NCBI RefSeq assembly: GCF_009799925.1 | Contig: NZ_WELK01000001.1 | Span: 558,001-622,000 of the forward strand | Length of the DNA stretch: 64,000 nt | Reading direction: 5' to 3' | From: Pseudomonas sp. R-28-1W-6 | Lineage (GTDB): Bacteria; Pseudomonadota; Gammaproteobacteria; Pseudomonadales; Pseudomonadaceae | Program-made: the position numbers and the translations under genes | Notes under the pieces: model-generated | The model's input: only the letters and a program-made list of their open reading frames with translations | Database searches by the model: none | Told to the model about the DNA's origin: nothing | Shown here: piece by piece, positions 54,214-64,000 of the stretch | Layout: every line of letters starts with the position of its first letter | Numbering within the stretch: the first letter of the stretch is position 1

Positions 54214-54939
54214 ATGGCATTGCGCATCTGCATCCTCGAAACCGATCACATTCGCCCCGAGCTGGTCGAGCAGTACCACGGCTATGGCCGCATGTTTAAG
54301 CAGCTGTTCGCCCAGCAGCCGGTTGCCGCCGAGTTCGAGGTATTCAATGTGATCCAGGGGCAGTACCCGGATGACACGCAGCGCTACGACGCCTACCTGA
54401 TCACCGGCAGCAAGTACGACTCCTTCGGTTCCGAGCCGTGGATCCAGACCCTGCGCGAGTATGTGCTGGCGCGCTATGCCGCCGGTGACAAGCTGCTCGG
54501 CATCTGCTTCGGCCATCAGCTGCTGGCCTTGCTGCTGGGCGGCAAGACCGAGCGGGCGAGCCAGGGTTGGGGCGTCGGGGTGCAGCACTATGCGGTGCTC
54601 GCGCAGGAGCCCTGGATGCAGCCGCGCACCGAGCAGTTGTCGATGCTGATCATCCACCAGGACCAGGTCACCCAGGCCCCGGCCAATGCCACCATCCTGG
54701 CCAGCAACCCGTTCTGCCCGATCGCTGCCTACCGCATCGGCGACCAGGTGCTGTGCTGGCAGGGGCATCCGGAACTGGTGGCCGACTATTCCCGTTCGAT
54801 CCTCGAGATCCGCCGCGAGCACTGGGGCGAGCAGGTCTACCGGCAGGCCCTCGACAGCCTGGAGCAGGCGCACCAGGGGGCGATCGTGGCCGAGTGGATG
54901 ATGCGTTTCGTGGCTCAGGGGCAGGCCCCCGCTCGTTAG
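54214..54939 (+). CDS. class I glutamine amidotransferase-like protein
   Basis: This 241-residue protein has a class I GATase fold with nucleophile motif LLGICFGHQLLALLLGG (Cys near residue 94) and the late His in CWQGHPEL (near 178-185). The Glu of the triad is probably in the following LEIRRE segment. Stand-alone members of this group include GMP-synthase-like proteins and the PauD2-type hydrolases of gamma-glutamyl-GABA in P. aeruginosa. Beside a gamma-glutamyl ligase and aminotransferase, hydrolysis of a gamma-glutamyl amine intermediate is likely but not proven. CAGGAG lies upstream of ATG 54214. Confidence 0.82.
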   Translation: MALRICILETDHIRPELVEQYHGYGRMFKQLFAQQPVAAEFEVFNVIQGQYPDDTQRYDAYLITGSKYDSFGSEPWIQTLREYVLARYAAGDKLLGICFGHQLLALLLGGKTERASQGWGVGVQHYAVLAQEPWMQPRTEQLSMLIIHQDQVTQAPANATILASNPFCPIAAYRIGDQVLCWQGHPELVADYSRSILEIRREHWGEQVYRQALDSLEQAHQGAIVAEWMMRFVAQGQAPAR

Positions 54940-55023
54940 CGGCAGGGTCTGGCGTAACGCAACGGCTAGGTCCTCGTTACGCGGTGGATACGCGCATACC
55001 ATCCGTGAGGCAAGCCGTGCTTC

Positions 55024-55044
55024 GTAGGGTGCGCCGTGCGCACC
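55024..55044 (+). repeat. single REP arm
   Basis: One 21-base arm identical in type to the REP palindromes at 1883 and 54098, but with no recognisable partner arm; a decayed or solitary copy. Confidence 0.75.
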
Positions 55045-55296
55045 TGATGGCTCCGAGGACACCATGCTGAGCTGATTGCCGAGCGGGCTGATGGTTTGGG
55101 TTTCGCCCACCCGGGCGACTCACTTTGACTCGCTGTGCTCGCCCTGCGGGCCAGCCTGCGGCTGTTACTCCGCTTCGCTACGTTTTGGCCTCCTGACGGG
55201 GACTCGGGCTCCGAGCTGCTTGATGACTCGTTCTTGCCGCTACGCGGATTTGGTTTCCACCCATGCAAACCATGGGGCTGCTATTGGTACATCGCC

Positions 55297-55330
55297 AACG
55301 CAAAAGCCCGCCGAAGCGGGCTTTTGCGTT
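55297..55330. terminator. bidirectional intrinsic terminator
   Basis: A perfect 15-bp stem (AACGCAAAAGCCCGC with its complement, loop CGAA) has A and T runs inside the stem. It lies 40 bases past the stop of the minus-strand aminotransferase. Confidence 0.88.
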
Positions 55331-55369
55331 GATCTAGGCAGGCCAGACGCCGCGCCGGGAGGCCGATGC

Positions 55370-56737
55370 TCAGCTACGCAACCAGTGGCTGGTGTCGTCG
55401 AGGGCGTAGGCGAAGCGCTGGATCAGCTGGTCGATCTCCGCCTCGCTGCTGATCAGCGGCGGGCAGAAGGCTATCGCGTCGCCCATGGCGCGGGTGATCA
55501 TGCCGTGCTCCTGGGCCCGTCCGGCGAGGTAGCGGCCGAGCGTGCCGGGGCTGCCATGCGGCGCCTTGGTCTGGCGGTTGCCGACCAGCTCCACCGCGGC
55601 AATCAGCCCGCAACCGCGCACCTCGCCCACCAGCGGGTGATCGGCAAACTCGCGCAGGCCGGCGTGCAGGCGTTGGCCCATGGCGGCGGCGTGTGGCACC
55701 AGCTGTTCTTCCTCGATGATCTTGAGGTTTTCCAGGGCCACGGCGGTGGCCACCGGATGGGCACTGCCGGTAAAGCCGTGGCCGAGGGTGCCCAGGCTGT
55801 TGCTCTGCTCGGCGATGCCCTGGTACAGCTCGTCGTTGATCAGGATGGCGGCAATCGGCTGGTAGGACGAGGACAGTTGCTTGGACAGCACCATCACGTC
55901 CGGCTGGATGGCGAAGGTCTGGCTGCCGAACATCTGCCCGGTGCGGCCGAAACCGCAGATCACCTCGTCGGCGATGACCAGGATGTCGTGGCGGCGGCAC
56001 ACCGCCTGAATCTTCTGCCAGTAAGTGCGCGGCGGCACGATCACCCCGCCGGCGCCCATCAGCGGCTCGCCGATGAAGGCGGCGATGGTCTCGGCCCCTT
56101 CGCTGAGGATGCGCTGTTCCAGTTCGGCGGCCAGGCGATCGGCGAACTGCTCTTCGCTCTCGCCGGGCAGGGCGTGGCGGTAGTGGTGCGGGCAGCCGAC
56201 GTGGAGGAAGCCCGGCAGCGGCACATCGAAGCCGCGCTGGTTGGCCGCCAGGCCGGTGAGGCTGGCGCTGGCCACGGTGATGCCGTGGTAGCCGTTCTGG
56301 CGGCTGATGAACTTCTTCTTCAGCGGCTTGCCGCGCGCATTGTTGTAGTACCAGACCAGCTTGACCACGCTGTCGTTGGCTTCCGAACCGGAGTTGGTGA
56401 AGAACACCTTGCTCATCGGCACCGGCGCCATTTCGATCAGCTTCTCGGCCAGCTCGATGCTCGGCCGGTGCGCCTTGTGGCCGAACACATGGTAGAAGGG
56501 CAGGCTGCGCAGTTGCTGCTCGGCCGCGGTGATCAGGCGCTGGTTGCTGAAGCCCAGCGCGGCGCTCCACAGGCCGGACATGGCCTCCAGGTACTGCTTG
56601 CCCTGTTCGTCGTAGACGTAAACACCTTCACCGCGCGCGATCACCAGCGGGCCGACCTGCTCATGCAGGCGCGCGTTGGTGTAGGGGTGCAGATGGTACT
56701 GGCGGTCTTTGTCGGCCAGCGTGCGGGTATGGCTCAT
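55370..56737 (-). CDS. class III aminotransferase of the glutarate/L-2-hydroxyglutarate cluster
   Basis: This 455-residue PLP enzyme shares all class III blocks: FFTNSGSEANDSVVK (near 112-126), NGYHGITVASASLTG, LVIADEVICGFGRTGQMFG (near 253-271) and VLSKQLSSSYQPIAA with Lys near 285. It is the third gene of the csiD-lhgO-aminotransferase order and starts eight bases after lhgO. In lysine breakdown via glutarate an aminotransferase acts on 5-aminovalerate or 4-aminobutyrate, as GabT does in the csiD operon of E. coli. Here the family is closer to the diamine/omega-amine pyruvate group, so the amine is uncertain. ATG 56737. Confidence 0.85.
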   Translation of the reverse strand: MSHTRTLADKDRQYHLHPYTNARLHEQVGPLVIARGEGVYVYDEQGKQYLEAMSGLWSAALGFSNQRLITAAEQQLRSLPFYHVFGHKAHRPSIELAEKLIEMAPVPMSKVFFTNSGSEANDSVVKLVWYYNNARGKPLKKKFISRQNGYHGITVASASLTGLAANQRGFDVPLPGFLHVGCPHHYRHALPGESEEQFADRLAAELEQRILSEGAETIAAFIGEPLMGAGGVIVPPRTYWQKIQAVCRRHDILVIADEVICGFGRTGQMFGSQTFAIQPDVMVLSKQLSSSYQPIAAILINDELYQGIAEQSNSLGTLGHGFTGSAHPVATAVALENLKIIEEEQLVPHAAAMGQRLHAGLREFADHPLVGEVRGCGLIAAVELVGNRQTKAPHGSPGTLGRYLAGRAQEHGMITRAMGDAIAFCPPLISSEAEIDQLIQRFAYALDDTSHWLRS

Positions 56738-56744
56738 GGTCACC

Positions 56745-57986
56745 TCAGGCGGCGTCACAGCGGACGACTTTGGTTTTGGTGAAGATCGGCAGGCCCTGCA
56801 TCTGGCTGCCGACCTGCTCGACGATATGGGCACCGATCGGCAGTGCCGAGGTGGCGGCCGGTGACGGCGCATTGCACACGTGCAGGCTGCGGCGGCTGTG
56901 GCGGAACAGGAAGTCGTCGATCAGCCGGCCGTCGTCCGATACGGCCTGGGCGCGCACTCCGGCCGGGTAGGGCTTGAGGTCGCCGAGGCGGATGCTCGGG
57001 CAGTACTTGCGCACCTGCTGCAGGTAGCCGCGCTTGAACAGCGAGTTCTTCAGCTCGCCCAGGCCCGGGCGCAGGTTGGCCTTGAGCACCTTGAGCAGGC
57101 CGGGGTTGGTCAGCATCTGCCAGCTGTCGGCCAGGGAGATGTCGCGCTTGCGATAGCCTTCGCGCTTGAGCGCCAGCACCGCATTCGGCCCAACGGTGAC
57201 GCTGCCGTCGATCATTCGCGTCAGGTGCACGCCGAGGAACGGCATGCTCGGGTCGGGGATCGGGTAGATCAGGTGGTTGACGATCCGGTTGCGCTCGGCC
57301 GGCAGCTGGAAGTATTCGCCGCGGAACGGGCAGATGCTGAAGCCGGGGTCGAGTCCGAGCATGCGCACCACGCGGTCGGCGTGCAGGCCGGCGCAGGTGA
57401 CCAGGAAACGGCAGGCGAACTCGCCGGCGCTGGTCTGCACCCGTACCTCCTGCAGGTGTTCCTGCAGGGCGGTGACGCTGGCGCCATAGCGGATCTCGCC
57501 GCCCGCCTCGACGAACTCGCGGGCCATGGCCGCGGTGACTTCGGTGTAATCGACGATGCCGCTGGAGGGCACCAGGATGGCGCCGAAGCCCTGGATGTTC
57601 GGCTCGCGCTCGCGCAGCTGGCCGGCATTCAGCCATTCGCGCTGGATGCCGTTGGCCGCCGTGCGCTCCCACAGCGCCTGCATGCGCTGCATCTCCAGCT
57701 CGTTGGTGGCCACCAGCAGCTTGCCGGGTACCTGGTAGGCGATGCCGTGCTGCTCGCAGAAGGCCTTGGTCGCCACGTTGCCGGCCAGGCAGAACCTGGC
57801 CTTGAGGCTGCCCGGGGTGTAGTACACGCCGGCGTGGATCACCCCGCTGTTGTGGCCGGTCTGGTGCCGGGCCGGCGCGGATTCCTTCTCCAGCAGCAGC
57901 ATGCGGCTGTCGGGGTAGGTGCGCTGTAGCTGCATGGCGGTGGACATGCCGAGAATGCCGCCGCCGATGATGATGAAGTCGTGCAT
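56745..57986 (-). CDS. lhgO: L-2-hydroxyglutarate dehydrogenase/oxidase
   Basis: This 413-residue FAD-dependent enzyme of the DAO family has FIIIGGGILGMSTAMQLQ (dinucleotide motif, residues 4-21), RHQTGHNSGVIHAGVYY (near 40-56) and CAGLHADRVVRMLG. It oxidises L-2-hydroxyglutarate, the product of the hydroxylase encoded next to it, to 2-oxoglutarate and passes electrons to the quinone pool. Length is typical. The pairing with glaH is diagnostic. It lies 76 bases after glaH. Confidence 0.94.
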   Translation of the reverse strand: MHDFIIIGGGILGMSTAMQLQRTYPDSRMLLLEKESAPARHQTGHNSGVIHAGVYYTPGSLKARFCLAGNVATKAFCEQHGIAYQVPGKLLVATNELEMQRMQALWERTAANGIQREWLNAGQLREREPNIQGFGAILVPSSGIVDYTEVTAAMAREFVEAGGEIRYGASVTALQEHLQEVRVQTSAGEFACRFLVTCAGLHADRVVRMLGLDPGFSICPFRGEYFQLPAERNRIVNHLIYPIPDPSMPFLGVHLTRMIDGSVTVGPNAVLALKREGYRKRDISLADSWQMLTNPGLLKVLKANLRPGLGELKNSLFKRGYLQQVRKYCPSIRLGDLKPYPAGVRAQAVSDDGRLIDDFLFRHSRRSLHVCNAPSPAATSALPIGAHIVEQVGSQMQGLPIFTKTKVVRCDAA

Positions 57987-58062
57987 CAGGAGTGCCTGCG
58001 ATTGCTGCGAGTCGTGGGCTGAAGGGTGCTTGTGCGGCGACGTGCCGCGATCGGCCGGGGCT

Positions 58063-59040
58063 TCACTGGCGTGGCTCGCGCAGCACCTTGGCGTGGGTGA
58101 AGTAGCCGCGCTGGCGCATCAGTTCGCGGCGCAGGCCCGGGTGGGCGGTGAAGCGGTCGCGGCCATGCAGCCAGAAGTGGTTGTTGATCAGCAGGAAGCT
58201 GCCCACCGGCACCGGGATCGACAGCTTGTGCGGGCTGCTTTCCAGCGACTGGCTGAGGTCGGTCAGCCAGTTGCCTTCCTCGAAGTTCTTCGGCTGCACG
58301 AACTGGTCGATGTAGCTGATGATCGGCCGGCCCTCGGCATCGTTGTCGAACACCGGGTGGAACACGTCCTTGTCCACCCGCTTGCTCGGCGGCGCGGTCC
58401 AGCGCAGTTCGCGGCGGGCCAGCGGGTGGTGGTTGAAGCGGTTCAGCTCCTCCCAGTCATCCAGGTGCAGCAGCAGCGAGTTGCCGCCCTGCATGTTCTG
58501 CTCGTCGATCTTCATCATCAGCACGTAGTCGGTGTCCTGCTCGACGAAGGTGCCATCGGTGTGCAGTTCCAGCACCCGGTGCGGCTGGCGCAGGTAGCTG
58601 TCGGAGGCATCGACGTTCTGCACCACGAAGCGGGCGTAGTACTGGCCGCTCATGGCGTCGAAGTTGGAACGGCCGAACAGGTGCGCCACGGCGGTGGCCA
58701 GCTTGACCATGTCCTCGGCCTGCTCGACCCGATCGAGACCCTGGGCGCTGACCAGCAGGCCGCCGCTGGCACGGTCCATCAGGGTATTGATCAGCAGCGG
58801 TTGCAGGCTGCCGGCGCACAGTTCATCGAGAATCTTGGCCAGGCGAAAGCGCAGGAACGACTTGTATTCCAGGGCCTGGACCGGCCATTCGGCGACGGCG
58901 GCGAGGAAGGCCTGCACGGTTTCCTGGCTGAACTCCAGCTGCAGCAGGCGTGGCGATTGCGCGCTGGGTTGCAGGGTGAAACCGCTGATTTTCTGCGGGG
59001 CGGGAACGACCAGGCTCTTCAGGGCAACGACGGTACTCAT
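58063..59040 (-). CDS. glaH: glutarate 2-hydroxylase (CsiD/GlaH)
   Basis: This 325-residue Fe(II)/2-oxoglutarate-dependent dioxygenase converts glutarate to L-2-hydroxyglutarate. The iron ligands are in [19 protein letters not shown] (His-x-Asp, near 158-176) and the distal His in [20 protein letters not shown] in outline (near 288-305), with the 2-oxoglutarate-binding Arg. ATG 59040 has GGAG ten bases upstream. First gene of the minus operon glaH-lhgO-aminotransferase, divergent from the CsiR-like regulator. Confidence 0.94.
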   Translation of the reverse strand: MSTVVALKSLVVPAPQKISGFTLQPSAQSPRLLQLEFSQETVQAFLAAVAEWPVQALEYKSFLRFRLAKILDELCAGSLQPLLINTLMDRASGGLLVSAQGLDRVEQAEDMVKLATAVAHLFGRSNFDAMSGQYYARFVVQNVDASDSYLRQPHRVLELHTDGTFVEQDTDYVLMMKIDEQNMQGGNSLLLHLDDWEELNRFNHHPLARRELRWTAPPSKRVDKDVFHPVFDNDAEGRPIISYIDQFVQPKNFEEGNWLTDLSQSLESSPHKLSIPVPVGSFLLINNHFWLHGRDRFTAHPGLRRELMRQRGYFTHAKVLREPRQ

Positions 59041-59084
59041 GGCGATACTCCGGGGCGGGCAAGGGGGGTAATGCGATCTGTTTG

Positions 59085-59111
59085 TGTCGACGTAAATTGA
59101 AAATATCGACA
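59085..59111. promoter_or_regulatory. inverted repeat between glaH and csiR, operator candidate
   Basis: TGTCGA-N15-TCGACA sits in an AT-rich stretch of the divergent 179-base gap. Position suits a GntR-type operator controlling glaH and the regulator itself; binding is inferred. Confidence 0.5.
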
Positions 59112-59219
59112 TTTTTATAAAGTGTCAAAAATAAACCACGACCCGTGCAAGCTATCACCCGGCTAAATCCGCCCCGGCGATTCGGTATGATGGGCGCCAA
59201 CCCGTGCAAGGATGGTGTG

Positions 59220-59915
59220 ATGCAAGCCCCCGGCTCCCGAGAGAATCTGGCGATTCGCGGTTACGAACTGCTCAAGCGCGACATCATTCGCGGCGTCTTC
59301 GCGCCTGGCGAAAAACTGCTGATGAGTGCGCTGAAGGCGCGTTACGACCTGGGGGTCGGCCCCTTGCGCGAGGCCTTGTCGCAACTGGTGGTGGAGCGCC
59401 TGGTGGTGGCCATCAGCCAACGCGGCTTTCGCGTGGCGTCGATGTCGCTGGCCGAGCTGGCGGATATCTACGATGCCCGTGCGCACCTGGAGGGGCTGAT
59501 CGTCGGCCTGGCGATTGCCCGCGGCGACGATGCCTGGGAGGCGCAGGTCCTCGCCCAGGCCCACAGCCTGGCCAAGGTGGTGGCGGTCAAGGATGGCGAA
59601 GAGATGCTCAGCCTCTGGGACGCCCGCCATCAGGCGTTCCATGCCGCGATTGCCGCGGGCTGTGGTTCGCCGCATCTGTTGCAGGTGCGCGCCGCGCTGT
59701 TCGATCAGGCCGAGCGTTATCGCCACCTGTGGTTGCAGCAGACGGTATTTTCCGCCGCCGCCCTGCAGGCCAAGCGCGAGGAGCATGCGGCGCTGGTCGA
59801 GGCGATCCTGCAGCGCGACAGCGAGCGCGCCTGCACGCTGATCCGCGAGCACCTGCTGGGCCCGGTGAGCATCATCGGCGAGCTGCTGCAGGCTCGCCAG
59901 GCGTCTGCTGAATAG
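59220..59915 (+). CDS. csiR: GntR/FCD-family regulator (CsiR/GlaR-like)
   Basis: This 231-residue protein has an N-terminal GntR winged helix (residues 10-75: LLKRDIIRGVFAPGEKLLMS and VGPLREALSQLVVERLV) and a C-terminal FCD domain (about 85-220). The FCD metal-binding His pattern (DARHQAFHAAI and REEHAALVEAI) is present. In E. coli and P. putida the divergent GntR regulator represses csiD and lhgO, with glutarate as effector. ATG 59220 follows AAGGAT by six bases. Function by synteny and family. Confidence 0.9.
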   Translation: MQAPGSRENLAIRGYELLKRDIIRGVFAPGEKLLMSALKARYDLGVGPLREALSQLVVERLVVAISQRGFRVASMSLAELADIYDARAHLEGLIVGLAIARGDDAWEAQVLAQAHSLAKVVAVKDGEEMLSLWDARHQAFHAAIAAGCGSPHLLQVRAALFDQAERYRHLWLQQTVFSAAALQAKREEHAALVEAILQRDSERACTLIREHLLGPVSIIGELLQARQASAE

Positions 59916-59985
59916 GCCTGTTGCGCACAGCTGAGCGGCATCGGGCCGGTAATGCGGGCATTCGCCACGTCCTGGAGTGAGGATT

Positions 59986-60038
59986 CTGCACAATTGCGTG
60001 CGAAATCCTCGTTTGTCGGGGCATCCCCACGCACCTAG
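59986..60038 (+). promoter_or_regulatory. CoA-transferase promoter/operator candidate, copy of the gcdH one
   Basis: TGCAC-AATTGC-GTGCG (59987-60002) is followed by AATCCTCGTTTG and CCTAG at the same spacing as ahead of gcdH. The distance to the start codon is also similar (about 110-115 bases). Confidence 0.65.
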
Positions 60039-60118
60039 GATGAATCCACGCGTGCTCCTGCACGCAACAAGGTCCTGCAGTACGCCTGCAAGCCTTGGCC
60101 TTCCTTGGAGCAGATGAC

Positions 60119-61342
60119 ATGTCCGGCGCCCTTTCGCATATCCGTGTTCTCGACCTGTCCCGCGTGCTCGCCGGGCCCTGGGCCGGGCAGACGCTGGCCG
60201 ACCTCGGCGCCGAGGTGATCAAGGTCGAGCGCCCGGGCACAGGCGACGACACCCGTCACTGGGGCCCGCCCTACATCAAGGACGCCGCCGGCAACGACAG
60301 CCGCGAGGCGGCCTACTTCCAGTGCGCCAACCGCAACAAGCAGTCGCTGACCCTCGACTTCACCCAGGCCGAGGGCCAGCGCCTGGTGCGCGAGCTGGCG
60401 GCGCAGTGCGACGTGGTCCTGGAAAACTTCAAGGTCGGCGGCCTGGCGGCCTACGGTCTCGACTACGAGTCGCTGAAAGCGCTCAACCCGCGGCTGATCT
60501 ACTGCTCGATCACCGGCTTCGGCCAGGACGGCCCCTACGCCAAGCGCGCCGGCTACGACTTCATGATCCAGGGCCTCGGCGGGCTGATGAGCCTGACCGG
60601 CAAGCCCGATGACGAGGACGGCGCCGGGCCGATGAAGGTCGGCGTCGCCCTCACCGACATCCTCACCGGGCTGTACGCCACGGTCGGCGTGCTGGCCGCG
60701 CTGAACGCCCGCGAGCAGACCGGCCTGGGCCAGTACATCGACGTTGCCCTGCTGGACGTGCAGGTGGCCTGCCTGGCCAACCAGGCGATGAACTACCTGG
60801 CCACCGGCCAGTCGCCCAAGCGCCTGGGCAACGCCCACCCGAACATCGTTCCCTACCAGGACTTCCCCACCGCCGACGGCGATTTCATCCTCGCCGTGGG
60901 CAACGACGGGCAGTTCCGCAAGTTTTGCGAGGTCGCCGGCCTTCCGGCTTTGGCCGACGACTCGCGCTTTTCTACCAACAAGGCGCGGGTGGCCAACCGC
61001 GCCGAGCTGATCCCCCTGCTGCGCCAGGCCACGGTGTTCAAGAGCACCGCCGAGTGGGTCTGCCTGCTCGAAGCGGCCGGCGTGCCCTGCGGGCCGATCA
61101 ACGACCTGGCCCAGGTGTTCGCCGACCCCCAGGTGCAGGCCCGCGGCCTGCGCGTGGAGCTGCCCAACAGCCTGGGCAGCGTCACCCCGCAGGTGGCCAG
61201 CCCGCTGCGCCTGTCGCAGACCCCGGTGGACTACCGCCTGGCGCCGCCGCTGCTGGGTGAGCACAGCGAGGCCATCCTGCAGCGCCTGCTCGGCCTGGAC
61301 GCCGCGCAGGTCGCCGAACTGCGCGCGGCCGGGGTGGTCTGA
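60119..61342 (+). CDS. CaiB/BaiF family CoA-transferase (glutarate CoA-transferase candidate)
   Basis: This 407-residue class III CoA-transferase has the N-terminal RVLDLSRVLAGPWAGQTLADLGAEVIKVE in outline, and KQSLTLDF. The catalytic Asp lies in AGYDFMIQGLGGLMSLTG (near 150-167), and GQYIDVALLD follows. It should make glutaryl-CoA from glutarate and succinyl-CoA, the substrate of GcdH. In P. aeruginosa and P. putida such a gene is the direct neighbour of gcdH. Here only a remnant remains beside gcdH and this intact copy is 10 kb away with the same promoter. TTGGAG precedes ATG 60119. Confidence 0.9.
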   Translation: MSGALSHIRVLDLSRVLAGPWAGQTLADLGAEVIKVERPGTGDDTRHWGPPYIKDAAGNDSREAAYFQCANRNKQSLTLDFTQAEGQRLVRELAAQCDVVLENFKVGGLAAYGLDYESLKALNPRLIYCSITGFGQDGPYAKRAGYDFMIQGLGGLMSLTGKPDDEDGAGPMKVGVALTDILTGLYATVGVLAALNAREQTGLGQYIDVALLDVQVACLANQAMNYLATGQSPKRLGNAHPNIVPYQDFPTADGDFILAVGNDGQFRKFCEVAGLPALADDSRFSTNKARVANRAELIPLLRQATVFKSTAEWVCLLEAAGVPCGPINDLAQVFADPQVQARGLRVELPNSLGSVTPQVASPLRLSQTPVDYRLAPPLLGEHSEAILQRLLGLDAAQVAELRAAGVV

Positions 61343-61409
61343 GCGCCGCCGTCAGATGCCCGCTTGGCGGGGGCGTCGCGCTCGCCGCTAGATCCGCGGA
61401 TGGGGCCAT

Positions 61410-61468
61410 GGTGCGCGCGGCGCACCAGAGGCTACCGGGCGCTTGCCGGTGCGCGCAGCGCACCCTAC
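61410..61468. repeat. REP/REPIN-type palindrome, left arm degraded
   Basis: Right arm 61448-61468 matches the 21-base family; the left arm (61410-61426) retains GGTGCGC...GCGCACC only. Lies between the CoA-transferase gene and the convergent response regulator gene. Confidence 0.75.
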
Positions 61469-61562
61469 GGGTGAGTCGCCGGCGTTCGGTGTTCGGTACG
61501 TGGCCATGGCCGCGAGCCGGGCCGGTCCTGGACCAGGTGGCGTCCTTGCCCCTCTCAAGGCA

Positions 61563-62880
<1,318 letters not shown>

Positions 62881-62888
<8 letters not shown>

Positions 62889-64000
62889 CGCGGGGTTTCT
62901 CCAGCGGCAGATTGAGGATAAAGGCCGTACCTCCTTCCTCCGGGTGGCGCACGGCCAGGCTACCGCCGGCGGCCGCGGCCAGGCTGGCGGACAGGGTCAG
63001 GCCGAGGCCGAGGCCCTTCTCGCCGGGCTTGGTGGTGAAGAACGGCTCGAACAGGTGGGCGCGCACGTCCGGGGCGATGCCGGCGCCGCTGTCGCGTACC
63101 TCCAGATGGTAGCTGTCGCCGGCCGCGCTGCCGCTCAGCCACAGCTCGCGGCGCGGCTGTTCGCGCAGGGCGTCGAGGGCGTTGCTGATCAGGTTGACCA
63201 GGATCTGCTCGAGGCGGGTCTGGTCGATGGCCAGGCGCGCCTCGGCGAACTGCCGGTGCAGGGTCGGCCGCTCCTGTTCGAGGCGGCTGTGCAGGAGGAA
63301 CAGCGCGGCCTCCACCGCCTGCTCCAGGCTGGCCTCACCGCGGTCGCCGCCGCGCCGGGCGAAGGCGCGCAGGCTGGCGGTGATGCGGCCCATGCGGTCG
63401 ACCAGCTCGCCGATCGCCTGCAGGTTGCTGCCGGCGGTGTCCAGGGCGCCGCGTTCGAGGAAGCGCGCGGCATTGGCCGAGAGGGTGCGCAGGGCGGCCA
63501 GCGGCTGGTTCAGTTCGTGGGCGATGCTGGTCGACATCTGCCCGATCACCGCCAGCTTGCCGGCCTGCACCAGGCCGTCCTGGGCCTGGCGGAGGGTGGC
63601 CTCGGTCTGCTGGCGCTCGCGCACTTCGTCCTGCAGGCGGGTGTTGCTGGCCTGCAGGTCGGCGGTGCGTTCGGCGATCTTGCGCTCCAGCTCGCTGTTG
63701 GCCCGCTCCAGCGCCTCGCGCGCGGCCAGGCGGGTGGCGATCACCTTGCGCCGCTGGTTCAGGGCCAGGGCCAGGAGCAGCAGCAGGGCGCAGGCCACGG
63801 CGGCGAGCATGGCGTGGCTGCTGGCGGCGCGGCGCTGCTCGGCCAGCGGGGTGAGCAGGGTCAGGTGCCAGGGGCTGTCGGCCAGCGGCCGGCTCTGGCG
63901 CAGGTAGTCGTGCGGCTGGCCGTCGGCGCCGGCCAGGCGCACTTCCTCGAGGCCGCCGCCCAGTTCGCGGCGGGCCAGCGGCTGCAGTTCCTCGAGCGCC
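62881..64000 (-). CDS. DctB-like sensor histidine kinase (5' end outside window)
   Basis: The visible C-terminal part of about 370 residues is open to the right edge. It contains the end of a periplasmic sensor domain (DYLRQSRPLADSPWHLTLL) and a membrane helix (MLAAVACALLLLLALALNQ). A coiled coil follows (about 45 residues of signalling helix), then the H-box MSTSIAHELNQPLAALRTLS and the N-box ILVNLISNALDALREQ. The ATP lid is near DSGAGIAPDV and EKGLGLGLTLS. DctB-type kinases sense dicarboxylates through such a domain. It pairs with the sigma-54 response regulator downstream. Confidence 0.9.

Larger units (their letters stand above)
54940..55369. other. intergenic region with degenerate repeats, no gene
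   Basis: These 430 bases have no supported gene. They hold one REP arm (55024-55044), a stretch (55090-55260) that looks like decayed repeat sequence beginning GGTTTCGCCCACCCGGGCGA, and the terminator at 55297-55330. Confidence 0.6.

Noticed and set aside
55076..56782. Plus-strand open frame of over 560 codons opposite the aminotransferase gene
   Set aside because: Shadow of the class III aminotransferase; starts in the degenerate repeat region and has no recognisable domain.

Overview
The window is high-GC, gene-dense DNA from a Pseudomonas-type gammaproteobacterium. The evidence is the gene content (an A-band rmd-gmd-wbpW-wzm-wzt-wbpX-wbpY-wbpZ block, LysR-gcdH, DUF2388 proteins, a polyamine gene set) and the Pseudomonas-style REP palindromes. 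Species cannot be fixed from sequence alone. No rRNA, tRNA, CRISPR array, phage or intact insertion sequence was seen.

Layout. 1-3786: 3' part of recB, then recD, separated by a REP palindrome. 3794-13947: two convergent gene sets with the look of an envelope-stress system. The plus set encodes a PspA/IM30 protein, an AAA+ ATPase, a membrane/coiled-coil protein and a substrate-binding-protein/OmpA fusion. The minus set encodes an OmpA-like lipoprotein, a multipass membrane protein, a periplasmic VWA-like protein and a cold-shock-like/TM2 protein. A bidirectional terminator separates them. 14345-19550: TerC, a CitMHS carboxylate transporter, a GFA-fold protein, a periplasmic DUF4105 protein and a DUF2388 protein.

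19847-44194 is a large surface-polysaccharide region. It starts with two paralogous glycosyltransferases, two paralogous methyltransferases, three acyltransferases and a GT-C enzyme, partly of lower GC. It then holds GtrA-DprE1-DprE2-GT-C on the minus strand and UbiA-DUF212 on the plus strand, which together make a full polyprenyl-phosphate D-arabinofuranose pathway in the mycobacterial gene order. Last comes the A-band D-rhamnan cluster. A ten-G tract in one methyltransferase could give phase variation. A second DUF2388 gene lies at the far end.

44658-48409: a DUF1127 small protein and the pntAA-pntAB-pntB transhydrogenase. 48410-61342: a catabolic block. A LysR regulator and gcdH are followed by a broken CoA-transferase remnant, polyamine-type genes (gamma-glutamylation ligase, class III aminotransferase, class I amidotransferase), then the L-2-hydroxyglutarate route (aminotransferase, lhgO, glaH/csiD, csiR) and an intact CaiB-type CoA-transferase. 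gcdH and that CoA-transferase share a near-identical promoter/operator although they lie 10 kb apart. Both bacterial glutarate routes are therefore side by side. The window ends in a DctB/DctD-like two-component system running off the right edge.

Most interesting: the arabinose pathway with an orphan GT-C transferase inside the A-band locus; the PspA/AAA+/SBP-OmpA double operon; the G10 tract; and the split gcdH/CoA-transferase regulon with its pseudogene.
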